This document shows, piece after piece, positions 1-22,493 of a stretch of 64,000 bases of DNA (the first letter of the stretch is position 1; every line of letters begins with the position of its first letter). A program made the position numbers and the translations under genes. The stretch spans positions 7,474,501-7,538,500 of the forward strand of contig CP126192.1 of the NCBI GenBank assembly GCA_030272155.1. The letters run 5' to 3'. The notes beneath the pieces are model-generated. The model was not told where the DNA came from and made no database searches. It was given only the letters and a program-made list of their open reading frames with translations. The stretch is from Tetradesmus obliquus. Taxonomy: Eukaryota; Chlorophyta; Chlorophyceae; Sphaeropleales; Scenedesmaceae.

Positions 1-10601
<10,601 letters not shown>

Positions 10602-11895
10602 GGGCTCCTCCTTCTCCTTGCGCTTGTCCGTATGCAAGCGCCAAAGCTTGGAGAGCCCCACCTTGTCTAATTTTCCGAAACAACCGCGGGTCAACGTGGG
10701 GCTACGGCCCCTCACGCTGCAAGCGGTGCACAGGAGTGGACGCTGAAGCCCTCAAGACGAAGTCGCAACGAAATCGCAGAATTTCAGGCGTCTAAACTGT
10801 GATAGTAAGCATACCAGAACGGATCAACATCACAGAAGACGTAACGCCGCTGATCAATCAAGTGAAGGTTAGTCAGCAGCAAGCAGTGTCAGGTGCTGTG
10901 TCAAATCAGGTTTGCCCTACAGGGCATGTGTTGAAGGTGAAACGCCAGGCCCATAATTTGTCATGCTGCCTTTATTTTTGAAACTGGCTTAGCGCAAACC
11001 GGTTGATATTCGAGGGTGCTGACTAGGCTTGCAGCTGGGCGCACAGTAATCACATCATGATGGTGCTGCACAAGTATCTGCCAGCTCAAAAGCAATCAAA
11101 CTTCCAGGAATAAAAATGCAAAACAGGCTTGTTTGTCAGCCAGAACGGCAGGGTGTACGCACTGAGGAAGCGTACAGCTGTGTCGTTGTACAGCAGGCAG
11201 CTACGCCAGCGGTGCTTTTGCCAATGCCATAGGCTCGGTACCAACAGACTGCTTAGTTCTGACCTATAATTAGCATGTTATGCTTAAGGGCTACTTTTCA
11301 AGGGTGGCGCTCGCACCAGTTGCTGCCTGGCACACGCTCAAAACATTGGCAGCCCATGGGCTGGCCAGCTGGCAAATTCTACAGTGTCAGAGACGATGCA
11401 GTAGATGCACGAACTCCAGTGATTTTTACAAAAACCCTATCTCAGGTATTTCTTTTAGTCGGCAATGCGTTGATGCAGCTGCTGACGGCCCACAGCTGAT
11501 GCCAGGCTGGTGCCAGTTTACTTGTTAGAGACTGGACGTTTGCGTAGAGCGCCGATGACCGCTGCTGATGCCACCAGAAAGATAAGATGAAACTTATTTT
11601 TAACACTTTTGGAAACCGGTCAGACCTCCCTCACTGTGCCCCACAAAACCAGTGATGTGCGAAAGTGACACGGCACAAGTGCACTGCACCCTGAGGGCGC
11701 CAGTCGCGTTCTGCCTTGTCTTAAGCTTGGTGTCTGTACTTGTTGGTATTGCAGTTTGAGCAACCTTGCTGCATACACAGTGGTCGTTTGATCAGATCAC
11801 AAGTTACTGTTCATTGCACGCCCCCACCGCCTACCCAACTGTCTGCCTGCAACACACGCCTGCTTGACCAGCCCAGCCAGCAGCAGCACTATTGA
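10602..11895. promoter_or_regulatory. Divergent intergenic region, PKG / DENR
   Basis: 1.3 kb between two start codons on opposite strands, so it must hold both promoters and 5' UTRs. It is less repetitive and more AT-rich than the flanking genes, without CTG tracts. The short open frames inside show no recognisable protein. No TATA box is clear at a useful distance. Confidence 0.5.
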
Positions 11896-14089
11896 ATGTC
11901 CGACACGGAGGAGACGCAGCTGCCCACGCCCGTGATCGTTGAATACGATCCTGTCACAGGCGTCCCTGCTGAGTTCAATGAGTTCCTGCCAAAGGACTGC
12001 GATGAGTACAAGCGCTGGAAGGCCGCTCAGGCCGGCCCAGAGGCATTAGCAGCACTCACACTAAAAGATAAGGACGGCAACGAGATAGAGAAGCAGCTGC
12101 CAGGAGGCAAGGTCAAGAAGAAGCAGAAGGCACAGGTGCGGCGCCGCTGCTGTTGATGTGCTGCAGCATGCTGCTGGCTCTATGCATGCTGCTTAGCAAC
12201 TCAACAGTCGCAGGCATCAGATACTTTTCAATAAATGACTGCAGCAAGCATTGGGGATGTCTACATTGTTGGTCAGGCGCTGCAGATTATCTTCACAGCA
12301 ACCAGGGGACAGCAGTGAGCAGTGCGGGGTTGATGACGGCAGCAGCAGCAGCTGTGGATTTATCAAATATAACCCACATTGGTGCCGCCAACGCCACTAG
12401 CGCACACTGCAGGCACTGAGATGTCCTCTGTAACCAGCAGCAGCAACAGGCGCAGCAGCACGATCAGCTGCAACTGATCAAGACTATCCATGCCTTATCC
12501 ACCACTCATCACTCTCTGTAACCAGCAGCAGCAACAGGCGCAGCGACACAATCAACTGCAAATGATCAAGACTATCCATACCTGATCCACCACTCATCAC
12601 TCTCTGTAATCAGCAACAGGCGCAGCAGCACAACCAACTGCAACTGATCATGACTATCCATACCTTATCCACTACTCATCACTATCTGTAACCAGCAGCA
12701 GCAACAGGCGCAGCTGCACAACCAACTGCAACTGATCCAGACTATTCATACCTTATCCACCACTCATTACTCAATCACGTCCCCCTCCTGATCTGCCAGG
12801 TGGTGCTTGAGAGCCACACGCGCAACAAGAAGAAGTGTGTCACCACAGTCACCGGGCTGGAAGGCTTCGGCGTGAAGCTCTCAGAGGCGGCCAAGCTCTT
12901 CGGCAAGAAGTTCGCATGTGGAGCTTCAGTGGTGAAGAACGCCACAGGCACGGAGCAGATAGACATGCAGGTGGGAGCAGGGGTAACGGATAGTAGGCAG
13001 GCAGCAAGGGTTGTAGCATAGTGAGAGGTGTGCATGCAGGCGTTGGTGATGACGGACACCACCGGCACGGAGCACATAGACATGCAGGTGGGAGCAGGGC
13101 TGGCCGCAATTAAACGGCAGCAAGGAACGCAGCAAAGTGAGGGGGTTGCATGCGGGGCGTCAGTGGTAAGGAACGCCACCGGCCGGAGCAGATAGACATG
13201 CAGGTGGGGGCAGGGCTGGCCGGAATTAGTGGGCAAGCAGCAAGGCAGGCAGCAGCATAGTAAGAAGTGTGCATGCCAGGCTTGGGTGGTGAAGATTGCC
13301 ACTGGCCCGAAGCAAATAGGCGTGCAGGTGGGTGCAGGGCTGGCGGCCGTTAAAGGCTAGTGGGCAGTCGGCATTGAAGGCAGCATTTGACGAGAGACCT
13401 CCATGCGGGGCATTGGGTGGTGGAAAACGCCTCTAGCATGGAGCAATTGGAAATGCAAGTGTGGCAGGAGATGGACAGATGCTTGTGCCAAAGGACAAGC
13501 AACAAGTGAGGCAGCACAGCATGTGTGCAGTACAGCTGGCGGCGCGCTCTGCAGGCGCGCAACAAGGCATGACACAGCAGCTGTACGTCGAATGCGGCAC
13601 AGCAGACTTTGAAGAGCGCAGCTGTGAACAGTGCTGGTGGGAAGAGGACCTTGGGTATCATGCAGCGGGACATGCATTGAGCGCGGTTGCTGGCATTTGT
13701 GTACAATGCACAATGCAACAGCTGTGTGCTACATCACGGATGCAGTGCGTGCAGAGCAGCAGTGTGTGCCCTGTGCTGTCGCTGCAAAGTGCGGGGCAGC
13801 GACAGTAGCCTCGCACCCAGCAGCACAGGCACAACCAGCAGCACCGGCACTTCCAGAACACCATCATTTCGCATTATCATTGAACCAATTTCTGAAGCCA
13901 TAGCACAGGTGTCATGCAGCCGTACATGAATGGGCCAGCAAGAGGCGGCTGCAAAAGCAGTACACAGCCAACATCTGCGTCAGCTGGTTCGCCTGCATCT
14001 AATGCTTCGCTGCAGCAGCTGCAGCAGCTGCTGCTGCAGGGTGAGTTTGTGGACAAGCTGGCAGACTTGATATTATTTGCATTGAGGGT

Positions 14090-14132
<43 letters not shown>

Positions 14133-14324
14133 ACAACTTGCTGCAGGGCGAGTTTGTGGACAAGCTGGCTGAGCTGGTCATCATGTGCATCTACTCACCG
14201 CAACTGAGTGTTGCTGCTGCTGCTGCTGCTGCTGCTTCACAACTTGCCGCAGAGCGAGTTTGTGGACAAGCTGGCTGAGCTGGTCATCAAGACGTACAGC
14301 AGGAAACTGACCAGGATTGTGGCT

Positions 14325-14357
<33 letters not shown>

Positions 14358-14438
14358 CACAACTTGCTGCAGGGCGAGTTTGTGGACAAGCTGGCGGAGC
14401 TGGTCATCAGGTGCATCTACTCACCGCAACTGAGCGTT

Positions 14439-14495
<57 letters not shown>

Positions 14496-14638
14496 AGGGC
14501 GAGTTTGTGGACAAGCTGGCTGAGCTGGTCATCAAGACGTACGGCTCCAGCCACAAGATCGGCAAGGGCGACGTGTACTTCATCCAGGACAAGCGCAAGG
14601 TGGCCTTCTTTGACGAGGAGAGCGGCGAGGACGAGTAG
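11896..14638 (+). CDS. DENR: Density-regulated protein homologue (DENR/Tma22), SUI1 domain
   Basis: 183-residue protein from exons 11896-12135, 12800-12970 and 14498-14638, both introns phase 0. The C-terminal two thirds match the DENR SUI1/eIF1-like fold: basic NKKKCVTTVTGLEGF, then AAKLFGKKFACGASV, GEFVDKLAELVIKTYG and a terminal KRKVAFFDEES. In other eukaryotes DENR pairs with MCTS1 on the 40S subunit to eject deacylated tRNA after termination and to permit re-initiation. Known homologues have about 190-200 residues, so length fits. The N terminus (VEYDPVTGVPAEFNEF) aligns with the family's zinc-binding segment, but at least three of its usual Cys are Asp, Thr and Asn. Intron 1 holds an 88-bp tandem repeat. 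Intron 2 is packed with copies of the exon 2 end and the exon 3 start, and C-terminal copies continue after the stop. A TGTAA lies at 14672-14676. Confidence 0.93.
12426..12775 (+). repeat. 88-bp tandem repeat in DENR intron 1, four copies
   Basis: Units start at about 12426, 12514, 12602 and 12684 with the common phrases CTCTGTAACCAGCAGCAGCA and ACTATCCATACCTTATCCAC. No coding content or exon edge is included, so this is an ordinary intronic tandem repeat. Confidence 0.9.
13042..13462 (+). repeat. Four donor-side copies of DENR exon 2
   Basis: Copies at about 13042-13095, 13158-13215, 13286-13335 and 13415-13462 repeat the exon 2 end (ACGGAGCAGATAGACATGCA) with the GTGGGAGCAGG donor context. 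Decay increases with distance from the exon. Unit about 125 bp. Confidence 0.88.
14030..14497 (+). repeat. Four acceptor-side copies of DENR exon 3 with CTG tracts
   Basis: Copies at about 14030-14065, 14140-14190, 14248-14300 and 14367-14412 repeat GAGTTTGTGGACAAGCTGGC after a CTG-rich run ending CAG. The true exon follows at 14498 after about 18 CTG. Each copy is a potential acceptor. Confidence 0.92.
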
Positions 14639-14639
14639 T

Positions 14640-15260
14640 GTGTGTGCATTGCCAGCAGCTGGTTTTGCAGGTGTAAGGGCTTTATGCGCTTACTGGGAGT
14701 CATCCAGGACAAGCGCAAGGTGGCCTCTCTTCGATGAGGAGAGCGGCGACGACGAGTAGACATCATCTTGTAGCGCAGCTGGTTTTTGCTTTAGGAGCAG
14801 CTGGCAGGTGCTGTGTGTGTGTTGTTGTTGTTTTGGCAGTCACTTGGCAGCCATCCCGGGCAAGCGCAAGGTGGCTGTGTGTGTGTGCATTGACAGCAGC
14901 TGGTTTGGCAGGTGTAAGGGCTCTGGGCGCTCAATGGGAGTCATCCAGGACATCTGTGATTAGGAGAGCGGCAAGGACGAGTAGAGTGACCCATGTGCTT
15001 TGGCAGCAGCTGGCCCTTGCTGTGGCAGTCACTGGCAGTCACTGGCAGCCAGACATGTCTTAGTGCAGCTGGTTTGGCAGGTGCCTCCTTGGCGATCACT
15101 GGCAGTGACTTGCTTACTGTGAAAGCAGCTGGCAGGTGCTTTTGCTCACTGGCAATCAATGGCAACCATCCAGGACAAGCGCGAGGTTGCCTTCTGCCAA
15201 GAGGACTATAACATCCTTCAGCCTTGTTTTAGCGCAGCTGAGTTGGCAGGTGTTTCCTTG
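14640..15260 (+). repeat. Post-stop copies of the DENR terminal exon
   Basis: Segments at about 14697-14758, 14840-14875, 14935-14985 and 15160-15200 repeat CATCCAGGACAAGCGCAAGG and, in the first, the end of the coding sequence with its stop. They are separated by copies of a GCAGCTGGTTTTGCAGGTG-like phrase. Confidence 0.85.
14672..14676 (+). terminator. Candidate poly(A) signal TGTAA, DENR
   Basis: TGTAA, the chlorophyte poly(A) signal, 34 nt after the stop codon. Confidence 0.4.
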
Positions 15261-17401
15261 GCATACGCCGACAGTCACAGAGAGGAAGCTTGTCTGATGC
15301 AGCTTGTTGTGAGTGCTGTATGCTTGCAAGCTGCACAGGAGCAGCGGCGCAGCATGGTGGCAGCTGCTCCAGCACAGCAGTGTTGGGCATGCGCTGCAGG
15401 CGGCCGTGGTTCTGTGCATCGTGCAGCTGCATAACCAGTGAGTGTTTTCTGCACGCGTGTACGTTGGTGGTGCTTAGGCCGGCTGGGGGCTGGTTATCTG
15501 CCCTCTGCCCTTCCATTTGCAGCAGGAGCAGCAACATGCAGGCGGCAGCTGCAGAGGACTCTGTGCATGGTGCATCTGCTTGGTGGTGTTGTTCTTGCGA
15601 TGCAGGTCCCAGCAGGTGCAGATGCGCGCCGCCGCAAGCAGGTGCAGGGCTACTGCTTGGGTTGTTTGTTCGCAATGCACTGGATGCTCTGCTGCTGCAG
15701 CCATTACTTGCTGGGTGTCGATTACTGCCAACCGTCACTTGGTCAGCGTGTGCAGGCCCTTGCCGGTGTCTCTGTACTCAAGTCACTGCAGCCATTGTCA
15801 GAAGGATTCTGGAAGTTCGTACTTCAGATTTCCCTGCATGGCGTCGCATGCCGTGGTTGTTTAGGGACGATGCTTGCTGGTGGTTGTGTGCGGTTGCTTA
15901 ACCACGTGTCTTGCTGGTGATTGTGTGTCACTGTGGCATGCTGACGACCATCAGCCTGCTGACTGCCAGCGGGCGGCAATGTCTGCAGTCATGTAGCTGC
16001 AGAACCTGCGTTGTGCTGCGTAGCAAGCATCAACCCAGCAGTTTGCTTGACCAACGACATGTATGGTGTGTTGTTATCATTGCACCGCACTGGGACTTCA
16101 AGTTGCCGTGCCGCTGGCTTGAGCACGACAGTTTGGGCGCTGCTTCAGCAGCGAGTTTGCTGCATGCATGTCTGAAATGTTGACAACGAGGCTGCATCGG
16201 TAACCATGTAGGCAAGACATGTGCAGCGGAACAGCGTTGCACAGAGCGCTCTGCGCTAGCGTGCCTGCTGCTGACAAACCCTGTGTCCCACAAGGCTACG
16301 GCGGTGTGTGGCAACGTGGTCGCTGCCCAGTGGGTTGTGCTGCAAGATCAATGATGTTACAATCCTGGCAAATGTAACTGGCATCTGGATTGCGCATTTG
16401 CTGTGCTGTGTGGAAGATGGATGCGGCGCGCTGCGCCGCGGACGTTGAGTGATGTCAAGCACAACAGGACCACCAAAACGCGCATTGCATCGATCGACAA
16501 GTTTGCTGAACACATGCAACAGCATGCCTGTGAAATCAATGCAAGGACAGCACCGCTGCACGTACAACAAGGTCCTGCGCCATGAACATGCCATGAGCCC
16601 TATAGTCGAGGGTGGCCACAGCGCAGCTGATGTCACAACGTAGGAAACACACTGGCAAACAGGAGATGCTGTAGTCATTGCACAGCTGCATGCTACAACA
16701 TATGACACGACTTACTACTGCACTGCTCTGGCACTGCAACTGCCAGCACCACTGCAAGTTGCAGCCCAGCTGGTCATGATCACCTCGGGAGCACACAGCT
16801 CAGCAGCTCATGAGCACACAAAGTCTTCACAACCGCTTGCATGCACCACGTCCGTAAGCTTGGAACAAAGTTTTGCAGCCTTGCCTGAGACTGAGCGACT
16901 GTCCGGAAATGCACTACACTATCACGTGCTTCCTGATCAGCTGTCCTGAGAACATCGCAGTATGTTGGCAGCAACGTCCAACTGACCGTGATGTGACAAC
17001 GCAAAACTGGGGTTAGCAAAACAGTGTGTGGGATGAGTACAATCACCCAACCTTGTTGCCAAACAATGGCATAGGTGCAACAACAACGGTCCGCTGACAA
17101 CCCAGAAGCATAAACCATTTGGTGTATCTGGCAAGCACCTCTCAATGTGCACTGCCAAGTCACACCAACAATGGGCACTCACAGGCCCACCATGCGCATT
17201 GTCAACGTCTTTGCTTGTAGGCTTCACTACTGACTGCCCGATGAAGTCACAACAGCAGTATTTGCATGCCCATCAGCAGCACTGGCACAACATCTGCAGA
17301 ACGTATAGTTTATGTAATTTACCTGAGCCCCTGCCGACAGCGCCCCCAAACACTGATCAGGGCACAGCATAGGCTCATGAGCTGCGCTCAACACCCGTCG
17401 C

Positions 17402-18598
17402 TCACTGCCCCGTCATCGCGCGGTAGATGGCCGGCGCGAAGATGTGCATCTCCGGCACGATGAAGAACATGCCTGTCAGGAAGAAGCCCACCAGCGCCAC
17501 AAAGGTGAGCACACTTTCGGCTTCTTCAGCCTTGTTGCGCGGCACGCGGAAGCCCAGCATCAGGCGCTGCTTCTGGCCTTTGTCGTCCTGGTCTTTTCGG
17601 GCAGGGTTGTAGGCAGCCACCGGAGCCAGGCGGATGGGGCGGCCTGTGTGTGCAGGGGACAGCAGCGCAAACACAAACATCAGCTTGGTCGTCAACAGAA
17701 GTGCTGTAGGTATGTGTAAGTGGGCGAGGCAGCCAGCCTGATTGGACGTCCAGGCAGTCGAGGCAGCCTGATATGGCGGCCTGCGCGGCAACGGATGGCA
17801 GTGCAAGCATGAGCAGTGTCACTACAGGCACATGAGCACCATTTAGTAGGGCACGCAGAAGCCCAGCATGAGGCGATGCTTCTGCCCTTTGTCATCTTGG
17901 TCCTCACGGGCAGGGTTCAACCCTGCCTACAAGTTGTAGGCAGCCACTGGAGGCAAGCGGATGGCGCAACCTATGGCAGAAATGCAGCAGCAACATCAGC
18001 ATGGTCATCACGAGCAGTGCTGTGCGTGCACACGTGGGTGTACAAGGGAGCCAGTCTGTTGGGGAGGTCTGTGCGGCGTATGTTGCAGGACAGGGGAGGG
18101 GTGCAGCAGCAGCGCAGGTGCAAGCAGCAGCAGCAGCGTGTTGCTATGCAGAGCACGTCGCACTCTTCTTTGTTGGGCTGACCACTTCCAGCTATGTCGC
18201 GCATGAAGAGGCTGAGTTGATTGGGATTGGTTGGAGGAATTGACCATGTGCGCGTGTATGTTGCAGGAATGTAGACTCCCCAATAGACCTGCAGTGCTGT
18301 GGTCTGTGTGCCGCTGCAGCAGAGCATTGACTGCTTCATTCCAACAAAAGGAACACGCAGCATTGTATCAGCCATCAAGGAACATATTCGTCGTTAAAAT
18401 GGGGCATATAGGTCCTGAGACCGTGCTGAAAAGAAGCTGCTCGACGATGTATCCGAAAGGCTCACCTTCTGCTGACTGTGTCAGGCCACCAAGCCTGGGC
18501 GCATGCCGCATCACGCACGGCACGCCACGGACAGGAGCTCGGACAGTGTCACGCGTTGAATTGCGGCTAGGCACCCGCTGCAGCGTTGAAAGCGCCAT
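17402..18598 (-). CDS. Small single-TM protein with transit-peptide-like N terminus
   Basis: Two exons (18598-18466 and 17643-17402) join in phase 1 to give 124 residues. Residues 1-44 are rich in Ser, Thr, Arg and Ala with almost no acidic residues, as in algal plastid or mitochondrial presequences. Residues 45-80 are soluble and basic (AYNPARKDQDDKGQKQR). One hydrophobic segment follows at about 88-110 (VLTFVALVGFFLTGMFFIVP), with a short tail ending AMTGQ. I do not recognise the family. The size and layout suggest a small organelle-membrane subunit, but no motif proves it. A second, degenerate copy of the exon 2 start with its acceptor lies upstream at 17840-17975. The exon-exon join recreates a clean frame, which supports the model. 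Confidence 0.7.
17840..17975 (-). repeat. Acceptor-side copy of exon 2 of the small TM gene
   Basis: Degenerate copy of 17520-17650 (acceptor, GRPIRLAP-like start and QKQRLMLGF region), upstream of the true exon. A small internal inverted insertion-like phrase lies near 17920-17935. Confidence 0.8.
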
Positions 18599-19976
18599 GA
18601 TTGTGCTGGTGAGCCGTTCAGTGAAAGTACGAAGTTTCGATTCAGTGCGAAGTAAGCTGCTGATGTGGAGAAGTGGGCTTCAAATTTGCTCATGTTTCGG
18701 CATAACTGCTGCTTGCTGCGTTCGAAGGCGCACTTTGACTCGCAACTTTGACGTCCGCGTCGGACTGTTGCGGTTTTGTCTCCAGCAACTGAAGGGCCGA
18801 TAAGACAGCACTTCTGCTGACGGAAACATGTAAAAGTCATTCACTTACAAGTTCTCAATATCTGCTCGTATAAGACTTGGCAGTGCCGTGCAGACATGGC
18901 AGTTGTACTACCCACCGCAGTACTGCCCACTGCAGCATGAAAGCAATGCACACACGCCTCTGCCCGCCCCTCCGCAACAAGATATGACCAAAGACATATA
19001 TATAATTGGTGAAGATCGTAGACTCGGACGTGCCCAACCAACCAACACACACACACACACGAACTATAGCCAATTTGGCCAAATATATTATGGCACACCC
19101 ATGCACACAATGCACATGCCAGGTGCAACCCACAACAGCGTACACTGGGACAACCGCCCAATGCTGGAAAGAAAGCACAAATGGTCAGCAAGCACAAATG
19201 GCTGCGCTTTGCAGCCAGCCAAATACACATGCCACTAGTGTTACACGATATCTGCCTGCAACTGAACAGCGATGCTGAACAAACAGTTGATGACACTGCT
19301 TCCGTCAATAAGACCAAAGCCGCATATTGCAGTGAAAGCCTGCTGATAACACTGACCCCAACAAAAACTGGCAAGCAACAGGTGACCAGCTAGAGCACTT
19401 GCTGACTACATGCCATCCGCACGTGTCCACAACAAAAACGCACAAACACTGAAACACAGCACAACAGCTGCGGCTGCTTCTGCTGCTGTACCAAGCTCAT
19501 CATTCCACCTGCAAGTCCAACTACTGCACTGCCATAACCCAACAAGCCTCGGCAATAGCCGCAGATGCAGAGTACTTGGCATATCATGCATGATGGCAGA
19601 CAGCAGCAAAGGACCGCTGCCACGTACCATGCAGCAGCCTGCACAATGCACGCGTTTCACAAACACACATACACACGTTATACACGCTGTTGTACAACAC
19701 CAACACATAACGTGTGCCAGCTGCCGCGATTTGCGGAGCATGCACAGCCTCATACTCTACCCCTGAGGTGCACGCAACACAGCGCCCGCTGCGAAAAGGC
19801 ACGCGTGCCGCCTTTCAAAGAACATGCTGCAGCTAGCCGAACATGCTGCCGCACCGCAACTGCTGCCGCAAGCCGCTGCGGCGCAGCCAAGCAAGCAGCA
19901 CCCACAACACCGACAACTTGGGAAGACCGGGTTAGCCGCAGCATCCACGACAACAACAAACTCTGAAAAGATCTGG
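18599..19976. other. Intergenic, TM-protein promoter and cupin 3' end
   Basis: No gene seen. It contains a short AC dinucleotide run (about 19048-19063) and an AT-rich patch (about 18996-19007). It lies between the start of the small TM gene and the stop of the cupin gene, both on the minus strand, so it carries the promoter of one and the 3' UTR of the other. Confidence 0.45.
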
Positions 19977-22493
19977 TTAGCCGCAGCTGGCTGCTGCTGC
20001 CAGGCGCTGCACCGCTGCCACATCCAGCGCCCCAGCTGCTGTGCCGCTGCGCACCCACTCCACAAATGACTCGTTGGGCAACATCATCTGGCAAGCAGCA
20101 GCAGCAGCAGCAGCAGCAGCACGGCGGCGGCAGCGGGTCAGCATGGCATTCTGTGGCTGCATGTCACTGCAGACAGGCTTGTGTGCTGAGCTTTGTGAAA
20201 GAGGCTGCCACATGCTCCACTGCAGGCCGTGCCACACAAAACGACTATACAAAGAGAGCAGCTGCACTGCCTGCTGCTGACATGTCACAAGTGAGCCTAC
20301 TTGTGCCGCTCACTAAACATCCCACGCTCAGCTGCAGGCAGTACAGCTACCGGTGTTACTAACCATCATTTGAATCCATGCAGTACAGTTGCTGATCAGT
20401 CACCCCACAACGCAAACCCCTCAATCACCCCACAACGCAAAAACCCCAACCCAATCTGTACTGCCAACTATTCATCACAATATTCATCACACGCTCAGCT
20501 GCAGGCAGTACAGCTGCAGATCTGACTCGTTGTCCACACCATGAAGCACCCCAGGCAGGAACACTGCCACATCCTCAAACACCCCATAACCCAGTTGTAC
20601 CGCTCACCAACCACCACACACCCACCTGCAGGCAGTACAGCTGCTGATCTGACTCGTTGTCAACGCCATGAAGCACCCCAGGCGGAAACACCGCCACATC
20701 CCCAATCACCCCATAACCCAACTTGTACTGCTCACCAACCACCACACACCCACCTGCAGGCAGTACAGCTGCTGATCTGACTCGTTGTCAACGCCGTGCA
20801 GCACCCCAGGCGGAAACACCACCACATCCCCAACCTCCATCGCCACCCTCCGCTCGCTCCCTTTCGGCCCGTGCACGGCAACTGCTCGGCCCGCGAGCAC
20901 GAAAAACAGCTCGTGGGCGGTGCTGTGTGTGTGCAGCGGCGTCACGTGTCCCGGCTCGAACGCTTCGACTCCAAATGAGAGACAGACTGCCGGGCTTGCG
21001 TGCGGACCGAATAAGAGTGCGAGGCGGTTTGTTTGAGCAGGAAGCTGGAAGGCACCGACTTCTGACAGAGCGCGCTTGAGCACTTGGTGCGTGGTGAGTG
21101 CTGGCAGCGTTGCGACATCATCGCTGCTGCTGCTGCTGCTGCTGCTGCTGAGGGCAGTGTCCAAACTGCTGCTGCTTGTAGGGCTCGCGGAGGAGCTGCT
21201 GTCAGCAGCACTGGATGGCTGCACAGCAGCAGCTGGACTGTGCACAGGCTGCTGTTGCTGCTGGCTGTGCTGCTGCTGGTGGTGCTGTTGTGGTGGCTGC
21301 ATGGCTTGCTGCGCGCCCACCAGCCACCTGCACACACACTCCTGGTCAATGTGCGTCGCTGCTGCTGCTGCTGCTGTGGTCAAAGTTTGACCGTCACCTG
21401 TTTGACTGCCGTTTGACCAGTTCGACCAGGGCACGTGCTGCGCCACTGCTGCGGCATGCCCTGCATGGCTGCTGGTGAGCTCTCCAGTGAGCAGCTCGCT
21501 GGGCAGCAGCAGCTGCAGCAGCACCAGCTGCTGCTGCTCTGGCTGCTGCTGCTGCTGGTGGGTGTCATGATCTACACGCTGCTGCTGCTGCTGCTGCTGC
21601 TGTAAGGAGTCCTGCTGCCGCTTTGTGTGAAAGGCCTGCTTCAGCCATGGCACCATGTTGAGCCAGCGAGGTGAGCCACGTGTGCCTCCTGCATGCAGAT
21701 GTACCTTATCCTGCAAACTCGCTGCTGCTGCTGCTGCTGGGGCTGGTCCTGCAGCAAATTGCACCTCATGTTGCAGCGCAATGATGCTGTCACCTGCTGA
21801 CACGCGCTGCACTGCGCCTGAGCTACTGCGGAAGTGGCCACTGCCAGACAGCACATACAACAGCTCAACTAGCGGAGCCTCGCTGCTGCTGCTGCTGCTG
21901 TTGCTGCTGTGAAGCTGACGATGTGGCAGTGCATGCAGCAGCTGCTGCTGGTCTTGCTGCTGCTGCTGCTGGTGGTGATGAGCTGGAAATGGCTGGGCAG
22001 GCCTGCTGTGGGTTTGCTGCTGCTGCTGCTGCTGCTGCTGCAGGTGGTGAATGTGCAGGGCGGCTGCAAAGGGCAGCTGGTGCTCAATGGGTGACAGCAG
22101 GGGCACCACACTGTGCTGCTGGTCCAGCTGCAGCATGCGTTGACCAACCAGGCGAGCCAAGATGCCTAGCTTTGGCCCTGTTGCTGCTGTTGTTGGCGCT
22201 GCTGTGGCGGTAGCTCGTAAGGGTGTCCTGCAGGAGGGCAGTCAGCAGGCAGGCGGTGTGGTGCAGCTTCTGGATATTTGCTTGTTGAGCTAGGGCTGTC
22301 AGCTGCTGTGCAGGTTTAGTGCATGCTGTCATGCAAGATGCGCAGCATACCTCGCATGAACAGCTCGGCTTCGAACACATGTGGCCTTGTAAGCGGGCCG
22401 GTTGAGCGGCAACATGCTGGTAGTCGTGTTCGTGCCGCTTCTGCTGCTGTTGATGCTGCTGCGGCAGCCGGAGCTGCGCATGGAGCCATGCAT
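19977..22493 (-). CDS. Two-domain cupin protein, probably organelle targeted
   Basis: Exons 22493-22351, 22227-20754 and 20087-19977 join in phase to give 575 residues. The first about 50 residues (MHGSMRSSGCRSS...) are Ser/Arg/Thr-rich and resemble a transit peptide. Cupin 1 (about 75-185) is interrupted by a poly-Gln run and includes ELLYVLSGSGHFRSSSG and a GDSIIALQHEVQF strand pair. A long Gln/Ser-rich linker follows. Cupin 2 (about 430-540) has the canonical metal-binding pattern: HTHSTAHELFFVLAGRAVAV, then GDVVVFPPGVLHGVDN. The last exon adds MMLPNESFVEWVRSG, a C-terminal helix seen in bicupin proteins. Substrate is unknown, since cupins include oxygenases, isomerases and storage-like proteins. 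Three copies of the exon 2 donor edge lie downstream at 20320-20715. It is divergent from the AlkB-like gene, 419 bp between start codons. Confidence 0.82.
20320..20715 (-). repeat. Donor-side copies of cupin exon 2
   Basis: Copies at about 20630-20715, 20505-20575 and 20325-20350 repeat the exon end and donor at 20754-20835. Downstream of the exon; unit about 125 bp, decaying with distance. Confidence 0.85.

Larger units (their letters stand above)
14639..17401. other. Gene-poor stretch after DENR
   Basis: The first 600 bp hold decayed copies of the DENR terminal exon. The rest, to 17401, contains only Cys-rich frames typical of translated CTG/GCA-rich DNA and no recognisable protein, RNA gene or transposon end. 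It should contain the 3' ends of both DENR (+) and the small TM gene (-). Confidence 0.5.

Noticed and set aside
15290-17230. Long Cys-rich open frames on both strands
   Set aside because: They are the expected translation of CTG/TGC-rich DNA, show no domain or transit signal and do not join into a gene.
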